Positions 45,844 to 54,872 of a stretch of DNA of 64,000 bases are shown here, piece by piece. The notes beneath the pieces are model-generated. The model saw only the letters and a program-made list of their open reading frames with translations. It was not told the DNA's origin and did no database searches. Both the position numbers and the translations under genes were made by a program. Origin of the DNA: Staphylococcus sp. GSSP0090. GTDB lineage: Bacteria; Bacillota; Bacilli; Staphylococcales; Staphylococcaceae. The stretch spans positions 20,084-84,083 of the forward strand of contig NZ_JACBFD010000034.1 in the NCBI RefSeq assembly GCF_013391405.1. The letters run 5' to 3'. Each line of letters opens with the position of its first letter. Position 1 is the first letter of the stretch.

Positions 45844-46875
45844 ATGGAATTATCATTTCGTTGGTATGGGCAAGATGATCCAGTAACTTTAAAAAATATT
45901 AAGCAAATTCCGGATATGAAACAAATTGTTACGGCAATTTATGATGTGCCAGTTGGGGAAGTGTGGACATCAGAAAGAATAGCAAAGTTAAAACAATCCA
46001 TTGAAGCAGAAGGCTTGAAATTTGAAGTAGTCGAAAGTTTACCTGTAAGTGAAGAAATTAAAATGGGTACGGAAAAGCGCGATGCGTTAATAGAAAATTA
46101 TAAAACATCATTAATTAATTTAGCAGAAAATGGTGTTAAAACAGTAACGTATAACTTTATGCCAGTATTTGACTGGACACGTTCTCAATTAGATTATGAA
46201 TTAGAAGACGGTTCAAATACATTGATATACAAACACGATCAATTAAAAGACATTGATCCATTAACAACAGATTTAAACTTGCCAGGTTGGGATGAAAGTT
46301 ATTCAAGAGAAGAAATGAACAACTTAATTACCACGTATCGTGAAATGTCTGATGATCAGTTATGGGACAACTTAAAGTATTTCTTAGATGCAGTATTACC
46401 AACTGCGATCGAGCATGATGTTGATCTTGCGATACATCCGGATGATCCACCATGGTCTATTTTTGGGATTCCACGCATCATTAAAAATAAAGATAGCTAT
46501 AAACAATTATTAGCTATTAACAGTAGCAAACATAATGGTATTTGTTTCTGTACAGGTTCGCTTGGTTCATTAGCTGAAAATGATTTACCAAGTATGATTC
46601 GCGAATTTGGTGAACATATCCATTTCGTGCATATGCGTAATGTAAAACGTCTAGATGAATTTTCATTTGTAGAAACAGGGCATCTATCTAAAAATGGTTC
46701 AGTCGATATGAAAGCAGTTGTTGAAGCGCTGAAAGATATTGACTATAAAGGCACTATTAGACCAGATCATGGACGTATGATTTGGGGAGAAACAGGGAAA
46801 GCTGGATATGGCTTGTTTGATAGAGCCTTAGGTGCAACCTATATTAATGGTTTAATTGAAGGAGTGAGTAAATAA
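45844..46875 (+). CDS. uxuA: Mannonate dehydratase
   Basis: Converts D-mannonate to 2-keto-3-deoxygluconate. A TIM-barrel, metal-dependent enzyme of 343 residues with LSFRWYG at the start, NFMPVFDWTRSQLDYE (about residues 102-117), the metal-site IHPDDPPWSIFGIPRI (about 197-212) and HFVHMRNVKR, then RPDHGRMIWGE. All fit UxuA. The start is 3 bases from the uxaC stop and the stop codon shares its last base with the start codon of uxuB, so the genes are translated in series. Confidence 0.96.
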   Translation: MELSFRWYGQDDPVTLKNIKQIPDMKQIVTAIYDVPVGEVWTSERIAKLKQSIEAEGLKFEVVESLPVSEEIKMGTEKRDALIENYKTSLINLAENGVKTVTYNFMPVFDWTRSQLDYELEDGSNTLIYKHDQLKDIDPLTTDLNLPGWDESYSREEMNNLITTYREMSDDQLWDNLKYFLDAVLPTAIEHDVDLAIHPDDPPWSIFGIPRIIKNKDSYKQLLAINSSKHNGICFCTGSLGSLAENDLPSMIREFGEHIHFVHMRNVKRLDEFSFVETGHLSKNGSVDMKAVVEALKDIDYKGTIRPDHGRMIWGETGKAGYGLFDRALGATYINGLIEGVSK

Positions 46876-47696
46876 TGAACACGCAATTTAATGGTGTCAA
46901 TGTTGTAATTACAGGCGCAACAGGTGTGATAGGTTCAACTTTCGTTAAAGCACTTGTTGAAAAAGGCGCAAATGTCGGTATTTTAGGACGTTCAGAAGAT
47001 AAGATTATTGAACTACAAGATGAAATTGATAAAGATAGAAAGCAAACCGTTGGCTTAGTGGCAGACGTATTAGATAAAGAATCATTAACAAAAGCGAAAC
47101 AAACCTACAATGATAAATTTGGTAAAATTGCAGTCCTAATTAACGGAGCGGGTGGCAATAATCCGAATGCGACAACCAATGATGAGATGTACGATGCGAC
47201 TGGTGATAAAACATTCTTTGACCTAACTGAAGAAGGTGTCGATAATGTATTTAAATTGAATTACACAGGTACATTTTTACCGTCTCAAGTATTTGGTAAG
47301 GACGTGGTCGAAGCAACAGCAGGGACAATTATTAATATTTCCTCTATGAATGCATTTACACCCTTAACAAAAATACCAGCATACAGTGGTGCAAAAGCGT
47401 CAGTGAGTAACTTCACGCAATGGTTAAGCACATATTTCGCAGGTCATATTCGCGTCAATGCAATTGCGCCTGGATTCTTTGAAACACATCAAAATAAAGC
47501 ATTATTAAGAAATGAAGATGGTTCTTATTCTGAACGTGCTTCGAAAATACTTTCTCAAACACCGATGAACCGTTTCGGAGAACCTGAAGACATTTTAGGT
47601 ACATTGTATTGGTTAATGGATAATGAAATGAGCGGCTTCGTTACAGGTATTGTTGTACCTGTTGACGGTGGTTTCTCATCCTATGCAGGTGTTTAA
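46875..47696 (+). CDS. uxuB: Fructuronate reductase / mannonate oxidoreductase (SDR type)
   Basis: A short-chain dehydrogenase of 273 residues predicted to reduce D-fructuronate to D-mannonate, the step between UxaC and UxuA. It has GATGVIG (about residues 15-21), NGAGG (about 91-95), the catalytic serine in NISSMNAF and YSGAK (about 174-178). Firmicutes such as Bacillus use an SDR-type UxuB, unlike the long-chain enzyme of E. coli. The role comes from context, since SDR sequences alone do not give the substrate. Last gene of the operon, with a terminator at 47822-47878. Confidence 0.9.
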   Translation: MNTQFNGVNVVITGATGVIGSTFVKALVEKGANVGILGRSEDKIIELQDEIDKDRKQTVGLVADVLDKESLTKAKQTYNDKFGKIAVLINGAGGNNPNATTNDEMYDATGDKTFFDLTEEGVDNVFKLNYTGTFLPSQVFGKDVVEATAGTIINISSMNAFTPLTKIPAYSGAKASVSNFTQWLSTYFAGHIRVNAIAPGFFETHQNKALLRNEDGSYSERASKILSQTPMNRFGEPEDILGTLYWLMDNEMSGFVTGIVVPVDGGFSSYAGV

Positions 47697-47821
47697 CAGG
47701 CTTGTATCAATCAAGCACAGTGAAGCGAAAACGATAGTGTTGCATGCTTGGTTTAGCGCATTGTATGCATGATGATAATGTTTGTTGTGAGCTTTAAACA
47801 ATTTAAATAATTAATGCATAG

Positions 47822-47878
47822 AGAGTGCTGTAGCTAATCAAATGGGAACGTTTGATTACTAGGGCACTCTTATTTTTT
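47822..47878 (+). terminator. Terminator of the hexuronate operon
   Basis: AGAGTGC (47822-47828) pairs with GCACTCT (47864-47870), with inner AATCAAA (47836-47842) and TTTGATT (47851-47857), then T/A-rich TATTTTTTAT. Confidence 0.8.
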
Positions 47879-47968
47879 ATATAAATGGGGTATCTGTAGA
47901 TATTCCGAAAAGGTTGGAAAATTCATTTAATTATATTTCAACAAATATAAAAGATTAATAGATTTCAT

Positions 47969-47983
47969 TGATAATAATTATCA
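47969..47983. promoter_or_regulatory. Fur box (perfect 7-1-7)
   Basis: TGATAATAATTATCA matches the 7-1-7 Fur consensus TGATAATNATTATCA at every position. It lies about 60 bases upstream of the ABC exporter gene, predicting iron-dependent repression. Confidence 0.85.
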
Positions 47984-48043
47984 TTTAATTCATAATGTAA
48001 TATATATGATTTATTATAAATTGAAAAAAGTAGGTGGGATGTT

Positions 48044-49765
48044 GTGAAAGCGTTTTTAAGTTATTACAGGCCCTATAAGGGTTTGTTTTTTATAGATTTT
48101 GGCTCTGCGATTGTAGTAGGTTTGTTGGAATTAATTTTCCCGCTTATTACGAGCATTTACATAGATCGTCTGTTACCTACAAATCATTGGAATCTCATAG
48201 TGATATTTGGTTTAGTTCTATTGGGTGTCTTCGCTATTGAATCCGTGCTCAAATTTGTCGTAACCTATTGGGGGCATAAGTTAGGTACAAATATAGAAAG
48301 AGATATGCGTAATGATTTGTACAGTCACATTCAAAAATTAAACTTTAAATACTTTGATAATCAGAAATCAGGAAAATTAATAGGTCGTTTAACCAATGAT
48401 TTAATGGATATTGGTGAAGCAGCACATCATGGGCCTGAAGACATCTTTTTATCTATTATGACATTGATTGGTGCGTTTGTGATTATGTTGACGATCGATG
48501 TGAAATTAGCACTCATTACATTTTGCGTCGTACCGATTGTCTTTATATTAGCAATCTATTTCAGTCAAAAAATGTCACGCGCCTTTAAAGGATTATTTGC
48601 AAATGTATCTCGTTTCAATGAACTCATCGCGGATAATGTTGGTGGCATTCGATTGGTTCAAGCATTTACCAATGAGCGTCACGAACAACAGAAATTTAAT
48701 CGTATCAATGATCATTTTCGTGCAACAAAATTAAAAGCTTATAATTATATGTCATGGAATATTACGATTAGCCATATAGCACAGAAATTAACCCTAGTGA
48801 TTGTGTTAATTGTGGGTAGTTACTTTGTATTGCATGGTGATTTAAGCTATGGCGGTATCGTTGCATTTATTATGATTACCAATGTCCTATTTAAACCTTT
48901 GGAACAGATCAACATGATTATCGAATTATTTCCTAAAGCTATTGCTGGTTTTAACAATTTTAGGGAAATTCTCGCAATTGATCCTGAAATACAAGATGAC
49001 CCTCAAGCTACGATAATGCCATCTAATCCTAAAACAATTCAATATAAAGATGTATCTTTTGGTTATGGTGAGACACCTATTTTAAACAATATGAATTTAA
49101 CCATACATCAGGGAGAGAAAATCGCATTAGTCGGACCGAGTGGTAGCGGTAAGACGACAATTAGCTCACTTTTACCTAGATTTTATGAAGTGGATTCGGG
49201 TGATATTTTAATTGAAGGAAAAAGTATACAATCCATTCAATTAGCATCATTACGTTCAGAAATTGGTGTTGTACAGCAAGATGTGTTCTTGTTTTCCGGT
49301 ACGTTAAGAGAGAATATCGTTTATGGACAGTTGGAAGCGGATGAGTCTCAAATATGGGAAGCAATTAGAAATGCACAATTGGAAACATTTATAAATGATT
49401 TACCATTTGGGCTGGATACACTTGTCGGTGAAAGAGGGACAAAATTATCAGGAGGGCAAAAACAACGCATATCGATTGCACGTATGTTTTTAAAAGACCC
49501 TTCGATCATTATTTTAGATGAAGCAACGAGCGCACTTGATATTGAAACTGAGAATAAAATTCAAAAAGCATTTAAAAAACTTTCAGAACACAGAACGTCT
49601 TTAATTATTGCACATCGATTATCTACAATTAAAGATGTCGATCGTATTATCTTTATTAAAGATGGTGAAATTTTAGAAGAAGGGAGCCATGATGCATTAA
49701 TGCAACATGATGGCCCATATAAACAACTTTACTTGTCTCAGTTCTCAGATGTAGAAACATTTTAA
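48044..49765 (+). CDS. Iron-regulated ABC exporter (fused permease-ATPase)
   Basis: A 573-residue half-transporter of the type I (MsbA/Sav1866-like) exporter group. The N-terminal transmembrane domain has about six helices within residues 1-310. The ATPase domain has Walker A GPSGSGKTT (about residues 365-373), the Q-loop VVQQDVFLFSG, the signature LSGGQKQR (about 476-483), Walker B IIILDEATSALD and the H-loop AHRLS. It should act as a homodimer. A perfect Fur box upstream suggests export of a siderophore or another iron-linked substrate. It starts at GTG 48044 after AGGTGGG. It is monocistronic and followed by a terminator. Confidence 0.9.
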   Translation: MKAFLSYYRPYKGLFFIDFGSAIVVGLLELIFPLITSIYIDRLLPTNHWNLIVIFGLVLLGVFAIESVLKFVVTYWGHKLGTNIERDMRNDLYSHIQKLNFKYFDNQKSGKLIGRLTNDLMDIGEAAHHGPEDIFLSIMTLIGAFVIMLTIDVKLALITFCVVPIVFILAIYFSQKMSRAFKGLFANVSRFNELIADNVGGIRLVQAFTNERHEQQKFNRINDHFRATKLKAYNYMSWNITISHIAQKLTLVIVLIVGSYFVLHGDLSYGGIVAFIMITNVLFKPLEQINMIIELFPKAIAGFNNFREILAIDPEIQDDPQATIMPSNPKTIQYKDVSFGYGETPILNNMNLTIHQGEKIALVGPSGSGKTTISSLLPRFYEVDSGDILIEGKSIQSIQLASLRSEIGVVQQDVFLFSGTLRENIVYGQLEADESQIWEAIRNAQLETFINDLPFGLDTLVGERGTKLSGGQKQRISIARMFLKDPSIIILDEATSALDIETENKIQKAFKKLSEHRTSLIIAHRLSTIKDVDRIIFIKDGEILEEGSHDALMQHDGPYKQLYLSQFSDVETF

Positions 49766-49775
49766 ATATAAAGAG

Positions 49776-49812
49776 AGGACTCATCCGTTTATATGATGGA
49801 TGAGTCCTTTTT
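49776..49812 (+). terminator. Terminator of the ABC exporter gene
   Basis: AGGACTCATCC (49776-49786) pairs perfectly with GGATGAGTCCT (49798-49808), followed by T4. Confidence 0.85.
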
Positions 49813-49891
49813 ATGATGAACCAAGATATTTATAGCTTATGCGTTCACTTTTTTATTAAAAACACTTCATTATGATTATGCTTCAGAAAAA

Positions 49892-50674
49892 TTACTCAGA
49901 ATGTGTTTCGGCATCAACTGTAATCAAATGTTTGAAATGTGCATCGTAAGCTGACCAATCTATGTTCGTGTTGGTCTGATCCGTAATTAAGACATCAATT
50001 TGATCACTTGAACAAACATTGTAAAGTGATACTTTATCAAATTTAGAGCTATCAGTGAGCACATAAACTGCTTTAGATTGCTTCACCATTTGTATTTTTG
50101 TAGAAGCAAGTGTGTCGTTAAAATGTGTAATGCCTCTTTCTAAATCAATTGCTGGTGTCGCTAAAAATAATTTAGAAGGATTAAATAATTTCAAAGTTTC
50201 ATTTGTAATCATGCCATTAAGTAAATAATTATCTTTATATAAAATACCTCCAGTGACGATGATTTGATTGGAAGTCGATTTTAAAATAGAAGCAATATGG
50301 ATATCGTTAGTGATAATGGTTAAATCTCTTTTTTGAGTAAGTGCACGTGCAAAGTGAATGGTCGTTGAGCCCGAATCAATGAAGAGGGTATCACCATTTT
50401 CTACAAATTCTGCTGCTTTAAGACCAATGGCTATTTTTTCATCATAATAACTCGTTTCACGATCAGCAAAATTTAATTCATCCCATACTTCAGAATCATT
50501 TAAGACGACGCCACCATGCGTACGTTTAATCTGGTTGTATTTCTCTAATTTATTTAAATCACGACGAATGGTAGCTTCATGTACATTGAACTCAACCGCT
50601 AGATCATGAACCGTCGCTTTTTTATTCGTTTTTAAAAAAGTAATAATAAATTTTTCTCGTTCAGCTGGCAACAT
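49892..50674 (-). CDS. DeoR-family regulator of the pentitol cluster
   Basis: A 260-residue DeoR/GlpR repressor. The N-terminal winged helix reads KKATVHDLAVEFNVHEATIR (about residues 17-36) and RDLNKLEKYNQIKRTHGGVV. The ISOCOT-like sensor domain has the sugar-phosphate-binding DTLFIDSGSTT (about 94-104). The start follows AGGAGG on the minus strand. It is the third gene of a minus-strand set with a pentitol transporter and a TarJ-like dehydrogenase, divergent from ribulokinase, so it probably represses both through the repeats at 53071-53185 in response to a pentulose phosphate. Confidence 0.88.
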   Translation of the reverse strand: MLPAEREKFIITFLKTNKKATVHDLAVEFNVHEATIRRDLNKLEKYNQIKRTHGGVVLNDSEVWDELNFADRETSYYDEKIAIGLKAAEFVENGDTLFIDSGSTTIHFARALTQKRDLTIITNDIHIASILKSTSNQIIVTGGILYKDNYLLNGMITNETLKLFNPSKLFLATPAIDLERGITHFNDTLASTKIQMVKQSKAVYVLTDSSKFDKVSLYNVCSSDQIDVLITDQTNTNIDWSAYDAHFKHLITVDAETHSE

Positions 50675-50713
50675 CGACGGCGCCTCCTAAATGATAATTA
50701 AATTTTTAAATAT

Positions 50714-51955
50714 TTATGTTGTTTCATGTTCGCCACTTTGCATATGCTTTGGCATTTTAATAAAGTAAGTCAGAATCGTACTAATAAAGTATAGAATTGC
50801 GAGTACCCAAATCACGCCGATTGCTTGTATACTACCAATGAATAAATAGACAATCATCGGACCGACAAATACAGGTAATCCTGCACCTAAATTAAGCACA
50901 GACAATGCCGCACCTTTATCTTGTTTAACAAGTGAAGGTATTAATGCGGATAATGGTACATAGGCAGCGATAAATGCGCCCCAGCAGAAACCTACAATTG
51001 TTAAAAGAACGATACTGCCGTCTGTCCAAATAGGTACATACCCCATTAATAAAACGGAAATCCCGCTACCGATACCACCGAAATACATGACTGTATTACG
51101 CCAGCCAATCTTATCTCCGACAATACCAAAGATTAAGTTGAAGATGATATTACCAACGAAAATCGTAGACCATACAGCCAGCCATTTCGACGTAGGTATA
51201 CCGAATGATGAAAGATAGATTGGTAAAAAGACAGGGAAGGCGAACTGTGCAGTCGTATTTATGACTCGTACGATACCACCTAATAATACTTTCGGTTCAT
51301 CCTTCATAATCGTTATGCCTTTAAGTATTTCTTTGAATTTTTCTTTTGAACTGCCTTGGTTAGATGGCAGTTTGTCTTTGTTTAATACTAAAGTGAAGAA
51401 TCCACCCAGTAACACCCAGAATAATGAGCTCCATAAAGTATTGATGTGACCTAAAAACTCGATCGCCCATATAGAATAGAGCGCACCTAATACATTTAAT
51501 CCGCCGGTAAATACAAACCAAAACCAACCCACAGCTGCACCGAGGGTCTTTTGTTCTGAACGGTAAGAAATCCATACTAAGAATGAATAAGCAAATAATG
51601 GATATCCTAATCCTCTTAATGCGTATGCAGGTAGCATGAGCGCAAGATTTTGTGATGGAATAGCAAATCCAACAAAGAAAATCGTACCAATAATATAGAA
51701 AGTTAGACCTAACAGCATTGTACGTTTACCGCCAAGTGCTTCAGCAAATACACCGCTTAGCCAACTTGCTAATGCGACTGTGACACCATAAGCAGAAAAC
51801 AATAAACTAGTTTCTTGAACTGAAAAGCCGTGTCCGTGTAACCAAGGACTTAGCCATCCAATTTCTAAGCCATCACCCATCATGAAGATGATAATTCCAA
51901 TATAGCCCCATATAATTTGACGAGGCATGCCTAAAATCGAACTCGAATGATTCAT
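50714..51955 (-). CDS. MFS pentitol transporter (RbtT/DalT/CsbX subfamily)
   Basis: A 413-residue major facilitator protein with about 12 transmembrane helices. The opening GMPRQIIWGYIGIIIFMMGD and the GWLSPWLHGHGFS segment (about residues 33-45) resemble the ribitol/D-arabitol transporters RbtT and DalT and Bacillus CsbX. The central loop near residues 195-215 is hydrophilic. It lies 26 bases downstream of the TarJ-like dehydrogenase gene on the minus strand, with an AAAGGTGG ribosome-binding site. Its neighbours (polyol dehydrogenase, ribulokinase) support pentitol import. Confidence 0.85.
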   Translation of the reverse strand: MNHSSSILGMPRQIIWGYIGIIIFMMGDGLEIGWLSPWLHGHGFSVQETSLLFSAYGVTVALASWLSGVFAEALGGKRTMLLGLTFYIIGTIFFVGFAIPSQNLALMLPAYALRGLGYPLFAYSFLVWISYRSEQKTLGAAVGWFWFVFTGGLNVLGALYSIWAIEFLGHINTLWSSLFWVLLGGFFTLVLNKDKLPSNQGSSKEKFKEILKGITIMKDEPKVLLGGIVRVINTTAQFAFPVFLPIYLSSFGIPTSKWLAVWSTIFVGNIIFNLIFGIVGDKIGWRNTVMYFGGIGSGISVLLMGYVPIWTDGSIVLLTIVGFCWGAFIAAYVPLSALIPSLVKQDKGAALSVLNLGAGLPVFVGPMIVYLFIGSIQAIGVIWVLAILYFISTILTYFIKMPKHMQSGEHETT

Positions 51956-51981
51956 TTATATACCACCTTTGCCATCATTGT

Positions 51982-53046
51982 TTACCAATGATATTGTAAA
52001 TAAGTTTTTTTCCATCCTTTGTGTGCTGCAGTATCGTCCATGGCTTGTTTTAAATCTGAGGTATCATGAATATGATAATACGCCTCTGGAATCAATTGTC
52101 TTAACGCTTGTTGATACTGTTTATTACTAAATGCATGAATGAGTTGCTCGAATTCACTTTTCGTACTACGAGAACTTCCAGAAAATGTTAAGCCTTTTTC
52201 GAGAACATCTCTTGTATTAATGCCCACACGTTCTTCCGTGACACCCATTAATACGATGTGCCCTTGTCTATCGATTAAATCGATGGCCTGGTTAATCGCA
52301 GATTCTGAAAATTTACCACCAGTACATTCAAAAACGGTATGCACACCGCGATACTGGTTGAAATCAAAGTCAAATACAAGATGTGTTGTGGCAAAGTCTT
52401 CAAAGGCAGCTAACTTTTCTTGAACTGCACCAAAGACAATTAAATTGGCTTTATCAATACCATAAATATAATGTAAGGCAGTTGCTGCTAAATAACCGAC
52501 GGGGCCATCTCCAAAGATAGCAACTTGTGGTGACGTTTCAGTTGTTATTGCGTCAAGTTGATTGATTGGAAATAGAGATACGGAGCATAATTCAGCTAGT
52601 AGTGCGACATCTTCGTCTAAATCTTCTGGCACTTTAACGACATTATCTCCTGGAACGACCATGCGATCTTGACATATTCCATCAAACCCACTTCCCATAA
52701 ATACCGCGTTTTCATCATAATTATCTTGGAATGAAGTAGTAGGATATGTTCCTTTGCGTAAGTGAGATGGGATATTTGGTACAATGACGACTTTATCTCC
52801 TTGTTGAAAATCAGGATGCTTAGAATCCTCTACGATACCGATGCCTTCGTGAAAGAGTGCCATAGGTAATTTTTTTGCGAGTGCTTCTGGACGACGATTA
52901 CCAGTATAGTAACGTAAATCAGCGTGACAAACACTTGCTTTTGTAGGTTTGACGATAATGTCTTTCTCTTCGAAATCATGCGTAATTGTATCTTTTTTGA
53001 ATTCGCCAGGTTCGATCAAGCGAAAAGCGTTCGATTCGATTTTCAT
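51982..53046 (-). CDS. TarJ-like polyol (ribitol/ribitol-5-phosphate/arabitol) dehydrogenase
   Basis: A 354-residue medium-chain dehydrogenase that resembles TarJ, the ribulose-5-phosphate reductase of wall teichoic acid synthesis. Catalytic zinc residues are suggested by SVCHADLRYYTG (about residues 38-49) and LFHEGIG. The four-cysteine structural zinc lobe is absent. The nucleotide site is IFGDGPVGYLAATALHY. Here it lies with a pentitol transporter and a ribulokinase, so it probably works in the catabolic direction, oxidising ribitol or arabitol to ribulose, or ribitol-5-phosphate to ribulose-5-phosphate. First gene of the minus-strand set, divergent from the kinase gene. Confidence 0.85.
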   Translation of the reverse strand: MKIESNAFRLIEPGEFKKDTITHDFEEKDIIVKPTKASVCHADLRYYTGNRRPEALAKKLPMALFHEGIGIVEDSKHPDFQQGDKVVIVPNIPSHLRKGTYPTTSFQDNYDENAVFMGSGFDGICQDRMVVPGDNVVKVPEDLDEDVALLAELCSVSLFPINQLDAITTETSPQVAIFGDGPVGYLAATALHYIYGIDKANLIVFGAVQEKLAAFEDFATTHLVFDFDFNQYRGVHTVFECTGGKFSESAINQAIDLIDRQGHIVLMGVTEERVGINTRDVLEKGLTFSGSSRSTKSEFEQLIHAFSNKQYQQALRQLIPEAYYHIHDTSDLKQAMDDTAAHKGWKKTYLQYHW

Positions 53047-53070
53047 ATTTGCGCAACTCCTTTATATTTA

Positions 53071-53185
53071 TGTTCATTTGTGTTCATATGGCTAATAGTA
53101 AACGCTTACATAATCATTTGTCAATGTTATAATGTTTTTTCGTGTTCCTTTGTGTATTTTTGTGAATGTTTATGTTGATTTTTAT
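53071..53185. promoter_or_regulatory. Helically phased repeats in the divergent pentitol promoter region
   Basis: GTGTTC-type elements recur on a 10-bp period: TGTTCATTTG/TGTTCATATG (53071-53090), then TTTGTGTATT, TTTGTGAATG and TTTATGTTGA (53149-53178). GTGTTC at 53080 and 53142 are 62 bp apart, about six turns. These are likely operator half-sites for the DeoR regulator, placed on either side of the ribulokinase promoter. Confidence 0.55.
53094..53133 (+). promoter_or_regulatory. araB promoter overlapped by a cre site
   Basis: The cre-like TAGTAAACGCTTACATA (about 53096-53112), with one mismatch to consensus, overlaps the -35 CTTACA (53105-53110). After 17 bp comes a consensus extended -10 TGTTATAAT (TATAAT at 53128-53133). 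CcpA bound here would block polymerase directly. Confidence 0.65.
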
Positions 53186-53203
53186 GACTATCTTAATTAT
53201 GAT

Positions 53204-53220
53204 TTAGGAAAGCGTTTTCT
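53204..53220. promoter_or_regulatory. Second cre-like site before araB
   Basis: GGAAAGCGTTTTCT (53207-53220) carries the cre core GAAAGCGTTTTC, with outer mismatches. It lies about 25 bases upstream of the kinase start, where it could act as a roadblock. Confidence 0.5.
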
Positions 53221-53243
53221 TAAAGCGAACTGGAGGATGAGTT

Positions 53244-54872
53244 ATGACTTATAGTATAGGGGTAGATTTTGGAACTGGTTCAGGAAGAGTGTTCTTGGTG
53301 AACACTGAGAACGGAGAGATTATAGGGCAATATATACAAACATATACCCATGGCACGATTGAGGGTGAGCTCAATGGACACAAGCTACCACAAAGTTATT
53401 CGTTGCAAAATGCGAATGATTATATGGAAGTCATTGAAACAGGCATACCAGAAATTTTGGAAAAAACGAATATAAATGCAAAGGATATTGTAGGTATAGG
53501 TATAGATTTCACTTCTTCTACGGTCATATTTGTAGATGATCAGATGGAACCGATGCATAACAACCCTAAATATTACAATAATCCACATGCCTATGTGAAA
53601 TTATGGAAGCATCATGGGGCTCAGGCTGAAGCGGATTTGCTATTTAATACTGCGATAGAGGAGAAGAATCGCTGGTTAGGATATTATGGATTCAACGTAA
53701 GTAGTGAATGGATGATTCCTAAAATCATGGAAGTGAATGGGAAAGCGCCAGAAGTGATGGCAGAAACTGCAGATATTATGGAAGCTGGAGATTGGATTGT
53801 GAATCGACTTACTGGTAAAAATGTTCGCTCTAACTGTGGCTTAGGATTTAAGTCATTTTGGGAATCATCTACTGGATTTCATTATGATTTATTTGATAAA
53901 GTGGATGACAATTTATCAGATATTGTACGTACGAAAGTAGACGCACCTATCGTCAGTATAGGTGAAAGCGTTGGTACGATTAGTGAAGAGATGGCAAGTA
54001 AATTAGGTCTTTCAACTGAAACAGTGGTAAGTCCATTCATTATCGATGCGCATTCAAGTTTACTCGGTATTGGCGCTGAAAAAGATAAGGAAATGACAAT
54101 GGTTATGGGAACAAGTACGTGTCATTTAATGTTGAATAAAGAGCAACATAAAGTACCAGGGATCTCTGGTTCAGTTAAAGGTGCCATTATACCAGAACTC
54201 TACGCATATGAAGCAGGACAAACAGCAGTTGGTGATTTGTTTGAATATGTGGCCAATCAATCTCCATATGAATATGTGAAAGCGGCAGAAGATAGAGATA
54301 TTTCAATTTTTGAACTACTGAATGAAAAAGCGAGTCAGCGTTATCCTGGAGAAAGTGGACTCATTGCTTTAGATTGGCATAACGGTAATCGAAGTGTGTT
54401 AAGTGATAGTAATTTAAAAGGGAGTCTATTTGGATTAAGTCTCCAAACGAAGCATGAAGATATATATCGTGCCTATATGGAAGCAACAGCGTTTGGTACA
54501 AAAATGATTATGCAACAATACCAAGGTTGGCAAATGGAAGTAGAGCGCGTGTTTGCTTGTGGTGGTATACCTAAAAAGAATCATTTATTAATGGAAATTT
54601 ACGCAAATGTACTGAACAAAAAGATTACAGTAATTGATAGTGAGTACGCACCAGCTATTGGCGCAGCGATTTTAGGCGCTATTTGTGGCGGTGCGCATCC
54701 AGATTTTACTTCAGCTATTCAAGCAATGAAAGAACCTGTTTTATATCAAGTAGAACCGGATCATGATCAAGTCCTCATTTATAAAAAATTATTCAATGCC
54801 TATAAAGAATTACATGATTTACTAGGGTATAAAAAAGCACGTATTATGCGAAATGTCAGTGCATTAATGTAA
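53244..54872 (+). CDS. araB: Ribulokinase (FGGY family)
   Basis: A 542-residue FGGY carbohydrate kinase with YSIGVDFGTGSGRVFLVNT at the start (phosphate 1 motif) and GIGIDFTSSTVIF (about residues 88-100). The ATPase region has MVMGTSTCHLML and YEAGQTAVGDLFEYVA, and the FGGY-like VERVFACGGIPKKN (about 434-447) lies near the end. It closely resembles remembered staphylococcal ribulokinase, which phosphorylates L- or D-ribulose and in some cases ribitol. No arabinose isomerase is adjacent; the divergent pentitol dehydrogenase and transporter suggest ribulose is made from a pentitol. The start follows TGGAGG. Confidence 0.92.
   Translation: MTYSIGVDFGTGSGRVFLVNTENGEIIGQYIQTYTHGTIEGELNGHKLPQSYSLQNANDYMEVIETGIPEILEKTNINAKDIVGIGIDFTSSTVIFVDDQMEPMHNNPKYYNNPHAYVKLWKHHGAQAEADLLFNTAIEEKNRWLGYYGFNVSSEWMIPKIMEVNGKAPEVMAETADIMEAGDWIVNRLTGKNVRSNCGLGFKSFWESSTGFHYDLFDKVDDNLSDIVRTKVDAPIVSIGESVGTISEEMASKLGLSTETVVSPFIIDAHSSLLGIGAEKDKEMTMVMGTSTCHLMLNKEQHKVPGISGSVKGAIIPELYAYEAGQTAVGDLFEYVANQSPYEYVKAAEDRDISIFELLNEKASQRYPGESGLIALDWHNGNRSVLSDSNLKGSLFGLSLQTKHEDIYRAYMEATAFGTKMIMQQYQGWQMEVERVFACGGIPKKNHLLMEIYANVLNKKITVIDSEYAPAIGAAILGAICGGAHPDFTSAIQAMKEPVLYQVEPDHDQVLIYKKLFNAYKELHDLLGYKKARIMRNVSALM

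Larger units (their letters stand above)
47697..48043. other. Gap with uxu terminator and Fur-controlled promoter
   Basis: The 347 bases after uxuB have no coding frame. They contain the operon terminator (47822-47878) and the Fur box (47969-47983), with a TATGAT -10-like hexamer near 48005 before the ABC transporter gene. Confidence 0.6.
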
